Assembly (NCBI GenBank): GCA_958450365.1
Contig: CAUEEP010000727.1
Coordinates: 1,741,501-1,805,500 of the forward strand
Length of the DNA: 64,000 bases
Origin: Mesorhabditis belari
Lineage: Eukaryota; Nematoda; Chromadorea; Rhabditida; Rhabditidae
Direction of reading: 5' to 3'
Positions within the stretch are counted from its first letter, which is position 1; each line of letters begins with the position of its first letter. Below are positions 52,601 to 64,000 of the stretch, piece after piece. The notes beneath the pieces are model-generated. The model made no database searches and had not been told where the DNA came from. It saw only the letters and a program-made list of their open reading frames with translations. Made by a program: the position numbers and the translations under genes.

Positions 52601-52885
52601 ACCGTATTTGTTCGAATAGAAGACCGGGTAAAGAGTATGATCGCGTACTCCTGCGTAGCAGCCCTTTTTAAAATTTCTTTTCTGCATAAAAGCTTTCAAT
52701 CAAGTGCTATAGGGCTGGAAAATGACTCAAAAATACCACATGAGCTAACAGATTTTTGAGCCATTTTCCAGCTCTATAGCACTTCATTGAAAACTTTTAT
52801 GCAGAAAAGAAATTTTAAAAAGGGCTGCTACGCAGGAGTACGCGATCATCCCCTTTACCCGGTCTTCTATTCGAACAAATACGGT
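52601..52885. mobile_element. 285 bp near-perfect hairpin (foldback element)
   Basis: The arms of about 130 bp start ACCGTATTTGTTCGAATAGA and end with the exact complement. Only a few mismatches are seen, and the loop is about 17-20 bp (CACATGAGCTAACAG). No protein is encoded. A transcript through it would make a long double-stranded RNA. Confidence 0.9.
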
Positions 52886-54547
52886 AAATGATTCATTCAA
52901 ATTTTCTATTAAAATGATTTAAATCCTAAAAATTGCTTGTTTACTTGCAACAAGTGTATCGTTGATTGTAAAAGTACCTCAAACTCTAAGCATTCGCTTC
53001 ATTCAGTCATCCTTTTCCCTCAAGTCAGCTCAGCCAAAGAGCATCTTCCGTGAATGCTCTCTAGGCGTATTTTGTGAAGTGAAAACACACCCACTCTGGC
53101 GCACACCGTTGTCAGTAACCAGAAAATCTCCTCTCTTATTTGAATGTGAAATCACTGGAATATCTACAGTACTTTTTACCAAACCAACCTTGGATAAAAT
53201 TGGTTTATCTAAAGCTTTTTTATCTAAAGCTTCTCCAGAACGATTTCCATATCCATATCTTCAAATCTCCTCTTTTTGACCTTTTTTTCGACACAAAATC
53301 TGACTCATCTTCGTTTTTTTCTGTTTTGACGTGAATCATGAACAAATTGAAAACATTTTCCCGTTCTTTCGCAGGGATTCTAAAAACTTTGTGAGTGGTT
53401 TTTGTGTGAGCGGTTTTTTTTTAAAATTTCAACACCATTAAGAGTTTTTGAAAAGAATGGGAAATGGAAAAAAAAAATCTGACCACTTGAAAACAAAAGA
53501 TATTGGAGAGAATAGAAAAGGAACGGGGGAAAAAGGGAAGAAATGAGTCACCATTTTCGATTTGCATACACTGTTTTTGGATGAGAAGAGAACACCGATC
53601 CGTTCCGATTCTTTCATTCGTTCGTGTCCTTCAAGATTTAAAATAAGCTTATAGTTTTAAAGAGTCTATTGATAGACTCGACAAAATGGATAGCTCCAAT
53701 CGATTCATGTTCACAGCTGAATATCTTCTTTTTGTGCCATTTACAAGGCAACAGAGAAATCTCAATGTATATGACTCAAGAGGTGTTCTTTGTGCGGCTG
53801 GGTAATCGCTCGCCGTCTGGCACACGTCCATAATAGATAGGTGTACTTTTTGGAATCCGTAAAGGGGAAGGACAGGGGAGCGGACGGACAATCTAAGGGT
53901 GACTATGCCCGAATTTCTGGGATCAATTTTTCCGTCAAATTTGGCTTTACAAAGGCTACTACAAAACCGATTGGCAGTCTCCTAACAAAATAGGCAAAAA
54001 GCTGGGATTGAGGGAAAAAGCCTTATCTGGCTAGAAGCTTTAGAAAAAGCTTCTAGTCAGATCCTCAGATTCATTTGAAATTTGTTCTCTACAACACAGA
54101 ATCTCATTGTTGCCAATGTATTCATAAATGGGGGGTGTCATTTTCAAATAAGGGGGACACTTCCATCACTGTGTTGATATCTTTGCGAGTGTTGAAGGGA
54201 AATCGAATCAATCCCTTGCACTTCTCCTCCAAACTCGATCCCTTCACTTCCACACCATATGCTCTCTCATTTCCTGCCATTATCCATCTTTCCCCTCTCT
54301 TTTCCTCATTTTGCTGAAGATTTTTGACTTCTTCAATGCAAAGGCTAAGAAATTGCTTTAAATTAAGTAAAGCATCTTTCAAGTTTACCGTAATTCTTCT
54401 ATTAGAACGACACAAATATCAAAAAAAAAATAATTATATATCATTCTAATCATTCGCACTTTATTTCTTTCTAAATAAAGTATTTATATAATAGAAGAAT
54501 TACGGCAAGTACATAAGTTTAAGTCTATTAGTTCTATTCGTTATCTA
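52886..54547. other. Intergenic with two more copies of the TCTGGC.CACA element
   Basis: GGCGTATTTTGTG..CTCTGGCGCACA lies at 53063-53106. The longer copy with lead-in lies at 53690-53846 and is followed by a 110 bp stretch ending near CAATTTTTCC that resembles neither a known snRNA nor the body seen at 17400 and 41000. No protein gene is recognised. Confidence 0.45.
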
Positions 54548-54800
54548 CAGGGTGCGGCATAAGTACGGTTACAGACTCAGAACCGTATATCGTAATGAAA
54601 TATGAGCGGATTCATGTAAACTTTATTTAAAATTAACAACAGTAATCATATTCATTGAAAAAAATAACAAATTATTCAATATGGGCACCTTTATTCTTGA
54701 TAACGACTTTAAGACGCTTTGGATAACTTTCCACGGCGGCCCGCAGGGTACTTTGTGGAATTTCCGCCCAGGCTTTCTTCAGAGCTTTCTTGTAGATAAA
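54548..54800 (-). pseudogene. Tc1/mariner-type transposase relic, C-terminal end
   Basis: On the minus strand a frame ending at stop 54672-54674 reads AWAEIPQSTLRAAVESYPKR then LKVVIKNKGAHIE, the C-terminal signature of Tc1-like transposases. It is followed by a CAGGGTGCGGCATAAGTACG terminus at 54548. The 5' part and the other end are missing. Confidence 0.75.
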
Positions 54801-54857
54801 GATTGTTTAGCAGTAAACTTTTCCTAAGCAATAAATGTTAAGTAACTTCTTACAACT

Positions 54858-55145
54858 CCTTATAGAAATCTGTTTTATCAAGTTTACTACAGAAAGGTAC
54901 GCAATGATATCGCAATTTTTCATTTACTGTATTTTCTCTAATAGTAGTGCACCCTGAGCGTCGCCTAAATTCCTCGAAATCTCGAGAATCGCTTATCAGA
55001 ACCTATCGATGTGGGGTCGGAAAATGTAGCTCACGATGAGATCTAGTGGGGGATTCGAGTGTTGAGCTTCGGCAGGAATTTGGAAACCGTAAAATAGTCA
55101 CCAACTCGGCTCGCCGGGGTGCACTACTATTAGAGAAAATACGGT
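54858..55145. mobile_element. MITE family 2, copy 2
   Basis: TACTGTATTTTCTCTAATAG at the left and GCACTACTATTAGAGAAAAT then ACGGTAAA at the right are inverted ends (54924-55145). Interior and a 60 bp flank (54858-54923) match 29030-29305 in reverse orientation. Confidence 0.85.
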
Positions 55146-58100
55146 AAATTGAATTGAAAAAATGGGATCCCCATTCAAACTTTTCCCTAATCTCATTGAA
55201 AGTGTTTACCTGTTGAAATTCTAAGAATTCATAAATGGATGGAGAATGGGGTTTATTGTGGAGCTAAGGTAAGGTTCAGGCTCTCCCACCGGGCCACACA
55301 ATGAGGGCCGTGTTTCCGTTTTGCTCCTTCCATTTGGGGGGATAAGGCCCTTTCCCCTATTGTTTGCACCTCTTTCCCCAGCTCTCTGTTTTCTGATTTT
55401 ATATTCCCTCACTCATTTTTTTTTGCCCCTTCTCTTTTCGTTTTTCTCAAAAATTCGCGTAAATCTTCCCGTTTTCTCCTTTTCTTTTCGTCGATCTCGA
55501 TTTTTTTGCCAAAGACCCAATGCGAAAAACATATTTTCTTTATCTTTATATGAATCTGGGATATTCAGTTTGAAGATACTTTTGTCAGTCACCTGAAAAA
55601 GGCTATCGGACATTTGATACGCGCCCGCCCCTTTTTCCATTGGCAAGCTTACTTTGAGCTCAAATATCTTTGTGTTGAGCTGTTCAATTTCAATGTTCTT
55701 GATATCATTGGATGCGCCAAGTGTTTCTCTATCGATTGCTACAAAAACTATTTAAATTGGACAGCCCAAGGGCAAGATATTTGAGCTGAAAGTTGGATTG
55801 CCCATGGGAAAGGGGGCGGGGCGCGTATAAAATGTCCCAAAATTCTTGAAAAAAGTTTTTAATCTTTGCTTCCTCTCAAATGATGTGTTTTCTAAGATGT
55901 ATTCACTTTTTTGACTACCGTAATCTTGTTTATTGTCTTCAATCTTGTTTATTGTCTTCAATCTTATTCTCCAATCTCCAATCTTATTCTCTTTCTATTT
56001 ACAATAAATATAAAGCAATTATAAATACTCGAATTAAATATATAATCCTTTTCTGCTTTGCTTTTCTTTTTACAATTTCGCGTATTCATTGGAGAGAAAC
56101 TGTTTGAGGTGACAACCTGGTAGGATCAATATAACTGATCAATATAGCTGATCAATATAGATAGCTGAACTAAGATATGCATGGCTTAGTCCCGTTCAGG
56201 GAACGATTTTGGCTCGTAAATAGTTTTAGATCGGATCCTTTATCTAAAATGTTTTTTTTTCCAGTTCAAGCTATTATCATTCGATAGAATTTGGTGAATT
56301 TCTAATCGGGGTTTTCAAGTGATCAAAATGATTTGTATCGTAAACTTGTATGAAATTTGAAATACTTTATCACACCATAATTCAAATCCAGCATCGGATC
56401 GCTCTCACTGAAATCTCTCTCCTAAAAGGGGTGCCAAAGCATTCCACTTGATTGGTTTGATTCCCAAATTCTCTTCTAAATTTCGTGAGACAACGCTCGT
56501 TTTTTCAGCCATTCTTCTTTTTGTGTTCGTTTTCTTTTTTTGGAAAAAAAGGGACAAGAGGAAAAAGATGGCGCCGTTCGTTTCTTTGAATGGAAAGGGA
56601 GGACTCCTCGATTTATGGGACGCGCGGTTTGAAAAAAAAAAAGAAAAGAAAAAGAGGAGGCTGACCCATCAAAGAGAAAAGATTTGTGAATGGAAAAGAG
56701 ATGGATTTGAGAACTTTACCTTTCCTTTTCTTACCTAATCATATTCAAACTTTTGAAAACACTTGTGACTTTTTTGATTTTCTTATTTTACTTGCTTTTT
56801 ACTGAATTGTTGACTTCAAATCTAGTCAAAAATTGTCTAATCGAATTTCTAATTGTTGTACATCTGTTATCAGCTTTATGAATCTTTTATTAACAATATT
56901 GTTAGTCCATTCAAAGGTTTATCTTTCATTTTACATGGTTCATTGTCTTCTGGTAGATGTCTTCTATGTCTTCTATGGGAATCTTAATCAGCGATGCTTT
57001 AAAGCTACTTTCTTGGGCTAGGCCAGCCTCTGACCTGGTCTGCTTTGATGTTGACCTGATAATGGCTCAAAAGAAATATAGAAGCCATGCCAAAATCCAC
57101 TCTAACGTACCTTATCCTAGCCTGACACAAGCCCAGTCTGACTCTAACTCTGGCCTAGCCCTAACTTGATCAGCTTACTAGCATCTGGCTCAAAGAACTT
57201 GAAACTTGAAATAGCCAGAAGCTATGCCAAAATCCACTCTAACCTGAGCCTTATCCTAGCCTGACACAAGCCCAGTCTGACTCTAACTCTGGCCTAGCCC
57301 TAACTTGATCAGCTTACTAGCTTCTTTACCTCTTTGTAGCATCATTGACATTGACATCATTGACTTATTGATCAATCCCTGCTCGATTTCTTTTGTCAAT
57401 CTCATTTCCAACCTTTTCCTTCCATCATTGTTTCTTCGTTTTGTTGTCAGAACATCACTTTTTGTGAGTTAAAGTCGATGATCGGGTTGAGTTTTCTTTG
57501 CCGAGAGTTTACCCCCGCAAACAAACAGAAATCAACCCCCACTATGTTCTTTCTTTTATTTCAAATGATTAATTCAAGTTTTGAACTGTTCTGCCTCATC
57601 AAAGCCGTCATCCAAGCTTATGGGTAGTCATTTTTTGTGGTCGAATGAGTGTGTGGGTCAGAAATTATTGTAATTGGTTTTGTGTGAAGGGAAAGAGAGG
57701 GAAAAGGGGAGAAAACTCTACAGCTGTCATTGAAAACGATCCGATCTCATTTCCATTTGGCAGTTTTCCCCTTTTGAATAAACCGATTTAAGAAAATGAG
57801 TTCCAAATGAGCAAAAAAACATAAGCAAAGATTTAGAACTCTTTCTCTAAACGAACTTTATTATTCTTGAACTTTGAATAGGCTTTAGCTTACTTTAGCT
57901 TTAGCTTACTTTAGCTTTAGCTTACTTTAGCTTTAGCTTACTTAAGCTTTAGCTTACTTTAGCTTTAGCTTACTTTAGCTTTAGCTTAACTTTAGCATTA
58001 GCTTAACTTTAGCTTTAGTTTAACTTTATTCAAAGCCTTTTACAAATTACGTAAATTCGTTTACTGAAGATTTTATTATCTTAACTTTAATAAGATGATC

Positions 58101-59013
58101 AGTTTAAGTTCAAATAAATCTTATCTAACTTTCCTTATCTAACTTTCCTTATCCAACTGTCCTTATCGAACTTCTTCTCTCAGCAAGCTGTGCATTGATC
58201 AAGCTCTCTAAATGTTCCAACACCATAATGAAATGAACGATAATGTGTTGATGTTGGGGAATCTCCTCTTTTCTTTCTTCTAATCTAGCTTCTTCTCCAA
58301 TAGAATAATGGGTACCTTCTTTGAGGCGACGACCTAATCAAATGAGTCACCACCTCTTCTTCTCCCCCAACGGGTGATTGTCCCCTTTTGGAAAGAGATT
58401 CGGGAAGAGATTTCGAGAGAATTTAGAGTGATTGGCTTACTATTTCCTTTTCTCCTTTTTATCTTCATTTCTTCTTTCTATTCACGTTCGTCTTCAACAG
58501 CTCAAAAGGAAATACCTGGTTCTTTTTTTTTTGTTTGTTTCACTTCTGTACATACTTGGATTGGGGAGAATGAAATAGTGCTGAACTTTTAAAGACGCTT
58601 TTTTTCACGCATAAAGCCTTCTTTAAATACACGTTTTGCTTTATCGAAAGCGTCGACTATTTCTCTACAAAATAACTTTTGAGAGATTCCATAAAGCTTT
58701 TCTTTTGTGGAGTTTATAGACTAAACACAGCTAGTCAAAATAGCAAAGAGTCTGGCTCATCGTTTGAACAATTCCTTCCACATAAATCTCCTTTGGTGTC
58801 TAGATAAAAAAGATAGAGCACACTCAATTACATAAGTTGTCAAATTTTCAGGAAGATTCCTTTTCTCTAAACGATAGTTTATAGATTTTGTAAAAAATGG
58901 TCTTTTTTTGAGCTGAGGCGCTGTTTGAATTCTCTTTTAAATGTTATTTTGTAGAGAAATGGAACTGCCACTTGAACAAAACTTGCTTACCGTAAATAAT
59001 AAATAATAAATAA
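55146..59013. other. Intergenic, no gene seen
   Basis: A GC-richer block at 55250-55390, a roughly 100 bp direct duplication at 57082-57183 and 57212-57322 (CTAGCCTGACACAAGCCCAG in both), and TTTAGCTTTAGCTTAC tandem repeats at 57893-58030. Open frames (55321-55596, 56448-56738, 58374-58592) look like composition effects. Confidence 0.5.
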
Positions 59014-59280
59014 ACCGTAAATACTGTAATAGTACCCCACCGCCCTCGTACAGTCGCGTAGTCGCAAAAGTTTTTTAGTATTTCATTTTTTACAAAGCGC
59101 CCGTACTTTCAAAAAATGCGTATTTGATATCAAAAAATAGCCCTGAATTTCAGCTATTCTTTGATACCTAAGCGCCCATTGTAGCATAAACCAGTGTCGA
59201 GAAAAACTCGTTCAAAGCTAAACTACGCAACACTCCGCACCGTCATTATCGGGGTGGGGTACTATTACAGTATTTACGGT
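59014..59280. mobile_element. MITE family 1, copy b
   Basis: The inverted ends are ACCGTAAATACTGTAATAGT and its complement, with about 267 bp between outer borders. The interior is near-identical to copy c. A TTACCGTAAAT stub just before (58988) may be a remnant of a further end. Confidence 0.92.
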
Positions 59281-60286
59281 AAGTAGCTTTAATTTCATAA
59301 ATATCTCGAATATTTTTTCTGTTAGTTTTTGTACAATAATCATTACCAGCTATAGAACAACAAGAAATTATACTCTTAACTTGTCAGATAAATCAAAAAC
59401 AAGCAAAACAAGAAATCAATGCCTTCAAGGATACACGAAATTCATGCAAGGATGTAGTGGTGTCCTTGTTGGATTAGTTTTTGCGTTTATGTCCAACCAT
59501 TGTTCTGTGAGAATGGTGAGAGAATGGGGAATGGATGAATTGAGGGGTTACGTAAGGAAGGGGTGGAGGGGAGGACACGCGACCGCACCCCGACCCCACT
59601 CCCAGCCTCATCCCAGCCAAGAGACGCGCGCCAAAAAATGGCCACAGGTGGCTGATGGAACCCCTTCGATCCACGAAAGGCTCGAGTGATCACAAGAAAG
59701 GAGGCAAGGTCTGTCCTTTCCCCTCCTTCCCTCCTTCCCTCCTTCATATCGATTTATTCATCCCCTTCCATCACTCTCATCACCATCATCCACTTTGATC
59801 TCTTCATTTTTTCTTTTCTTCTTTGACCTCTTGTCACAAACCACTCTCGCAGAGTTCTCTTTTTAGCCTGTTTTGACATCTTATCACAACTCTCCGGCTT
59901 TCAGGATGGTGAGGATCTTGAAAGCTTGAAATTTTCTCATAGTTCTTATGTTCAATCTCACCATTACATTTAGAATATCTTATTAGCTCACAAGTAAAAA
60001 TGTTCATAGTTAGCCCTACTCAGCTTTTCTCAATCTCAATAGCTTTCTCGATCTCAATCAATCTTGGATTTGACTGTATTCGGTACTTCAGCTCTTACTA
60101 ATTAACTATTTTTAGCTCATAGAAGATTTGAATATTCTTAAATCAACTTTTGTATCTATTTTAGAAATCTCAGACTTGAATTAGAAATCTCAGACTTGAA
60201 TATAAATCTCTTTCGACTTGGGAGAACTATAATTTGGTTTCATTAGTTGAAAGAGTTATGTCCTTTTATGGGTTGGGGAATACATG

Positions 60287-60357
60287 GTCGGCGCCGGGAT
60301 TTGAAGCCGCGACCTCTCGCTTACTGGGCGAACGCTCTACCAATGCGCTACACTGAC
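60287..60357 (-). pseudogene. Degenerate tRNA-like sequence (AGT loop)
   Basis: On the minus strand the sequence has a GTCAGTG/CGCCGAC acceptor with one mismatch, a D-arm-like TAGCGCATTGGTAGAGCG, an anticodon arm TTCGC-CCAGTAA-GCGAG and a T loop TTCAAAT. Two mismatches in the T stem and C instead of T before the anticodon argue against a working tRNA-Thr. It may be a tRNA pseudogene or the head of a SINE. Confidence 0.5.
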
Positions 60358-61248
60358 ACGTATCCCATTGCCACCAGGGTAGGGCCTTATGCTTTACTCA
60401 TTGTCTACATGTAAATGTATTTCTGGATCACAATTTGCAATCTTTCCGCTCTAAATTCTCGCCTTTTGGAAATCAAGTTAAAAAACTGGCTTTGACAATG
60501 ACTTATTTCAGTCCTGGCTCCTATGTACCCTTACTGATTGATCCGTTTCCTATAATCATTTCTTTTTAACTCTTTTCTTACCAAATTCTTCCAATGGATT
60601 TCCCTTCTTCATGGATATTTGCCCATCATAAACCTCAGAAATCTCCTTTGAGGGATTACTTTCGCTTCCCCATCCTCCAGTACTTTCAAAATTTGCAAAT
60701 GATAACCGGTTTGGTGATCGGAACAGAAAAGGGAACATTTCCTTCTTTTCCCTTCTTTCCAATATTTGGAGATCTCTTTGTTCAACTCGAAACTCACCCC
60801 TCCCTCACAAAGAGTCAAATTTCAAACTCTTGCATGTTTATTGTTTTAATGAACTTTTGACTCTAATTTGTTCTTCAATAGAATAAACGGTATTTTGAAC
60901 TCTTTTTAGAGTAATTTTAGAATTCAAAATACTGTGCAAATTGACACTAACTAGCATTGAATTCAAATTCGATAGACTTGTGAACTTTAACGTACTTAAT
61001 ACTTCTATACTCATCACGTTAAATATAAACTTTCTTGTCTATATAAATTGCAATAGAGAGTTTCCAAACATTTCCTAGAAATTTTCCTTTATCCAAATGT
61101 TTTTGTTCAATTTCAATTTTAACACTTTTCAACAGAGAAACGTGCAAAATTTAAATTTTCACCTTAAAATTAAGGCGTGAATCTGATTTTTATTGTTACC
61201 ACTGTCGATTTTCGAATTCTAGCACTAAATTAAGAGATTTAAATACCT

Positions 61249-61516
61249 ACCGTAAATACTGTAATAGTACCGCACCCCCCTCGTACAGTCGCGTAGTCGC
61301 AAAAGTTTTTTAGTATTTCATTTTTTTCAAAGCGCCCGTATTTTCAAAAAATGCGTCTTTGGTATCAAAAAAATAGCTGAAATTCAGGGCTATTTTTTGA
61401 TACCTAAGCGCGAATTGTAGCATAAACCAGTGTCGAGTAAAACTCGTTCAAAGCTAGACTACGCAACACTCCGCACCGTCATTATGGGGGTGGGGTACTA
61501 TTACAGTATTTACGGT
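61249..61516. mobile_element. MITE family 1, copy c
   Basis: Same ends and orientation as copy b, 268 bp; differences from b are scattered single bases. It has an inner palindrome TATCAAAAAAATAGCTGAAA / TTCAGGGCTATTTTTTGATA. Confidence 0.92.
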
Positions 61517-64000
61517 ATGCTTTAGATTCTAATGTAAATTTCGCTGTGAATCTTATTTTTAATTAAAATTTGATGTCTATTTTAGACGAGCTATGAAAGT
61601 TATGTTTTTGTATTTGCGAAAGTTGAAAGTTAAGTCCTTTCTCATCTTCCACACAAATTTTGTTACCTATTTTACCAGTATCCTATTCTAATTTTATCAC
61701 TAAATTCTTATTCATTGTTATCTCTTTCATCAAAAAGAGAGTTTAATAGATTGTGCTACTTGACAAGATATCGAGGGAAAAGCTTTCCCCTTTCGTGGGC
61801 AACAAGCCGTTGTGCAAATTTGGATAGTAGCTGTAGGGGGAAAGTAGGAGAGATGCACAGAAGCATATCCAGGTCATAAAGGTTGTATGTGGCCCAGTGA
61901 AAACATATTACAGAAAGAAAGAAACGGGTCAATGTTTGACTGTATATAATTGTTTGCTCAGCGGACCCATCACCAGTCTCCTCTTCTTTTCCTTGCTTCT
62001 CCCCAAGCCTTTCGGGACAAGTACCCTCCTTCCCTTTACCTTCTGAACCTAGGTGTTTCATTTTGAACCTGTTCCACTTGTTATTGGTCATTATTATTGA
62101 GTTTTATTCACTTTGTTACTTAATTTTTCATTTATTTTCATGAATCTAGTTTCCATGAGTCTAGTTTTTCATTCATTTTCTTACTTTTTCTCGAAGATTT
62201 TCATCCACATTCTTTTTGTTTACAAGTTTGCCAGTTTGTTTACAAGTTCTCAAAAGAAACAAAACAAAATAAAGATTATATGCTTTATAAAATAATTCCT
62301 TTTGATCTGAGCTCTTTGCTCTTTCAATAATCTTTTAAAACCAAGAGTTAACAGATTCGACGACAGAACAAAAAACAGATTCGACATATACTTTTGATAA
62401 TTTGATCATCTCTATGTATCTACTCAAAAATTGTGATCTTTTATTCGCATCTTTTGAATGTTCTTGTGCTTGGATGAGATGGATTCGATGAGGGGAAAGA
62501 GGAGAAGAAAAGAAAGAAAAGAGAGAGTAAGTGGGCAGAGAGGCGACAACTTTGACAAGGCACCGAGTCAATGTCCCGCTCAGCCTTCTTCCTTCTATGG
62601 ATCTTCCTCTCGAGGGGTTTTTTAGATTGAGTAAAGGGAAATCTGCATCCCATCCTCTTTTTCTTTCCTTTTCCTTCGCTCTCTTCATTGTTCTCCTTCT
62701 AAACTTTTTTGAATCTACAACTATGACATAGAACAGACATTTTTCTATGATTTGGCTTGTATCTAATTCTTGTATCTAATTTTTATATTACTCTAGATTC
62801 TTTACTAGAAGTTTACTAAAAGATTGCTTTGGTATTTCTAACGTAATTTTTTTAAAGAAAAGGCTTGGGTTTCTATTTCCGGTAGTGAATTCAATAAATT
62901 TTGAGTTAAGACTTGTGTAAGTATTGGGATTCTTTTATTTTTCAGTACTACTCTGTGTCGGTACTTTTTGAATTCTACAATTCTGCGATTAAGCAGGAAC
63001 ATATTTACTATGAGATCTTCTACCTGGAAAGGAGAGAATACAAACTTCTACCTTACCTTTCAATTTTGGAGCCTTTGACAACACAGAAGGAGTTTTTCAT
63101 CAATGATACTCCTTAATGACTTTAGTTTTTCAACATTTACGGTATTGCTCGATCAATGGTTCTTTGACAATATTTTCTTGGGATTTTCTTTTTACATAAA
63201 ACCATTTATCGATCTTGTTGAGAAAAAAAAGTCCATTATCTTTGTTATCATTGGCTTTTTTCTAGAAAAAAAAATAAAAACAAAAGCACATGAAAGATTG
63301 GCAAATAGCCGGATGAATTTAATGGAATTTGCTTCTTGGGATTTCATTTTAGCCTATTATTTTTGAAAATATCATTTCCTTTTCATCAAATTATCCAGTT
63401 CATCAGTGGCTAGATGCCATTTGTTTGTAAGAAGACAGATTACAGAACGCACAAAATCGTTGTTTCGAGGATTTCTTTTGCTAAACTATAACCAAAAGAT
63501 TTTCATACGTTACGTTTAGTTTAGATTACTGCAGTAACCTATTTAAGACTTTAAAAACGATATCAGAGTCTAAAGGCCTTTAAATTCTCTTAGTTTCCAA
63601 GAACTGACTGATTTTATGCCCGAGAAAAGCGAAAGGCTGGTTCACTCTTGATAAAGGGCAGGCATAGTGATATCCAGCTTTTTAGAGGATATTAGGGGGG
63701 AAAAGTGAGTGGAAAAGGGGAAATCTCGCACAAAGTGTCATTTATGCCTCTCGTTTAATGATCGATGAATCAATTTTTCACGCCTTGACCATAAACGGGC
63801 AAGCCTGAGAGGGGAAGAAATGGGCAAATTGAGACTTTAAGGTTTAGCTTTAGAATGTGTTCTTTGACTTATCCACTTTTTCTTTCATTCAAATTGTTGA
63901 AAATTTTAAAATGGTTATTTCTTTTTGTTTCTACTTTCTTTTACATATTTTTCAATATAAATTGAGCTACGGTAGTTGTTATCGTAAGACTTGTAATCAA
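61517..64000. other. Intergenic, no gene seen
   Basis: AT-rich DNA with a purine/pyrimidine-rich block at 62460-62700. Open frames at 61756-62091, 62335-62731 and 62913-63366 have no recognisable homology or plausible splice partners. Confidence 0.45.

Noticed and set aside
59381..59689. 102-codon frame MSDKSKTSK..
   Set aside because: Runs from AT-rich spacer into a GC-rich island, no known domain, no splice context; minus-strand frames are equally long there.

Overview
This window looks like nuclear DNA of a nematode, probably of the rhabditid type. The evidence is many short introns (about 40-60 bp) with TTTCAG-type 3' splice sites, an AT-rich background, a nematode C6-domain secreted protein, and dense Tc1/mariner, piggyBac-like and foldback repeats. 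I cannot name the species. All four protein genes that I can reconstruct lie on the + strand.

Layout. (1) 1-874: the 3' end of a COP9 signalosome subunit 4 gene (csn-4), seven exon segments. (2) 875-5596: repeat-bearing intergenic DNA, possibly holding the unresolved 5' end of the next gene. (3) 5597-12025: a complete GH37 trehalase reading frame, 13 exons and 555 residues. Its introns hold a hairpin, a 1.2 kb block of near-pure A/T homopolymers and a deleted mariner element. (4) 12026-23317: no recognised coding gene; instead a minisatellite, a (GGAGAA)n tract, a repeat family with a snRNA-promoter-like core, two copies of a tRNA-derived SINE-like element, and a nest of mariner elements inside foldback DNA. 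(5) 23318-25177: the 3' part of a Thr-rich, C6-domain secreted protein. (6) 25178-27867: an exact 18 x 16 bp minisatellite and one weak exon candidate. (7) 27868-44803: a 43-exon gene for a 1431-residue Mesh/SUSD2-like type I membrane protein (signal peptide, NIDO-like, AMOP, VWD, Sushi, TM). Intron 33 carries a full-length selenocysteine tRNA gene on the same strand with its own TATA-like box, candidate PSE and Pol III terminator. (8) 44804-64000: about 19 kb in which I find no gene, only MITEs, a near-perfect 285 bp hairpin, a possible solo LTR, a Tc1/mariner relic, a degenerate tRNA-like sequence and GC-rich islands.

How the genes relate: nothing suggests that they form one pathway. CSN4 acts in cullin deneddylation, trehalase in sugar metabolism, the C6 protein is probably extracellular, and the Mesh-like protein is probably a junction or apical-surface protein. 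The tRNA-Sec gene implies that this animal decodes UGA as selenocysteine. The most interesting items are the intronic tRNA-Sec with its upstream element shared by dispersed repeats, a chimeric exon copy in intron 4 of the Mesh-like gene that juxtaposes exon 3 and exon 5 sequence, a piggyBac-like MITE six bases from a splice acceptor, and a nested mariner insertion with a clean TA duplication.
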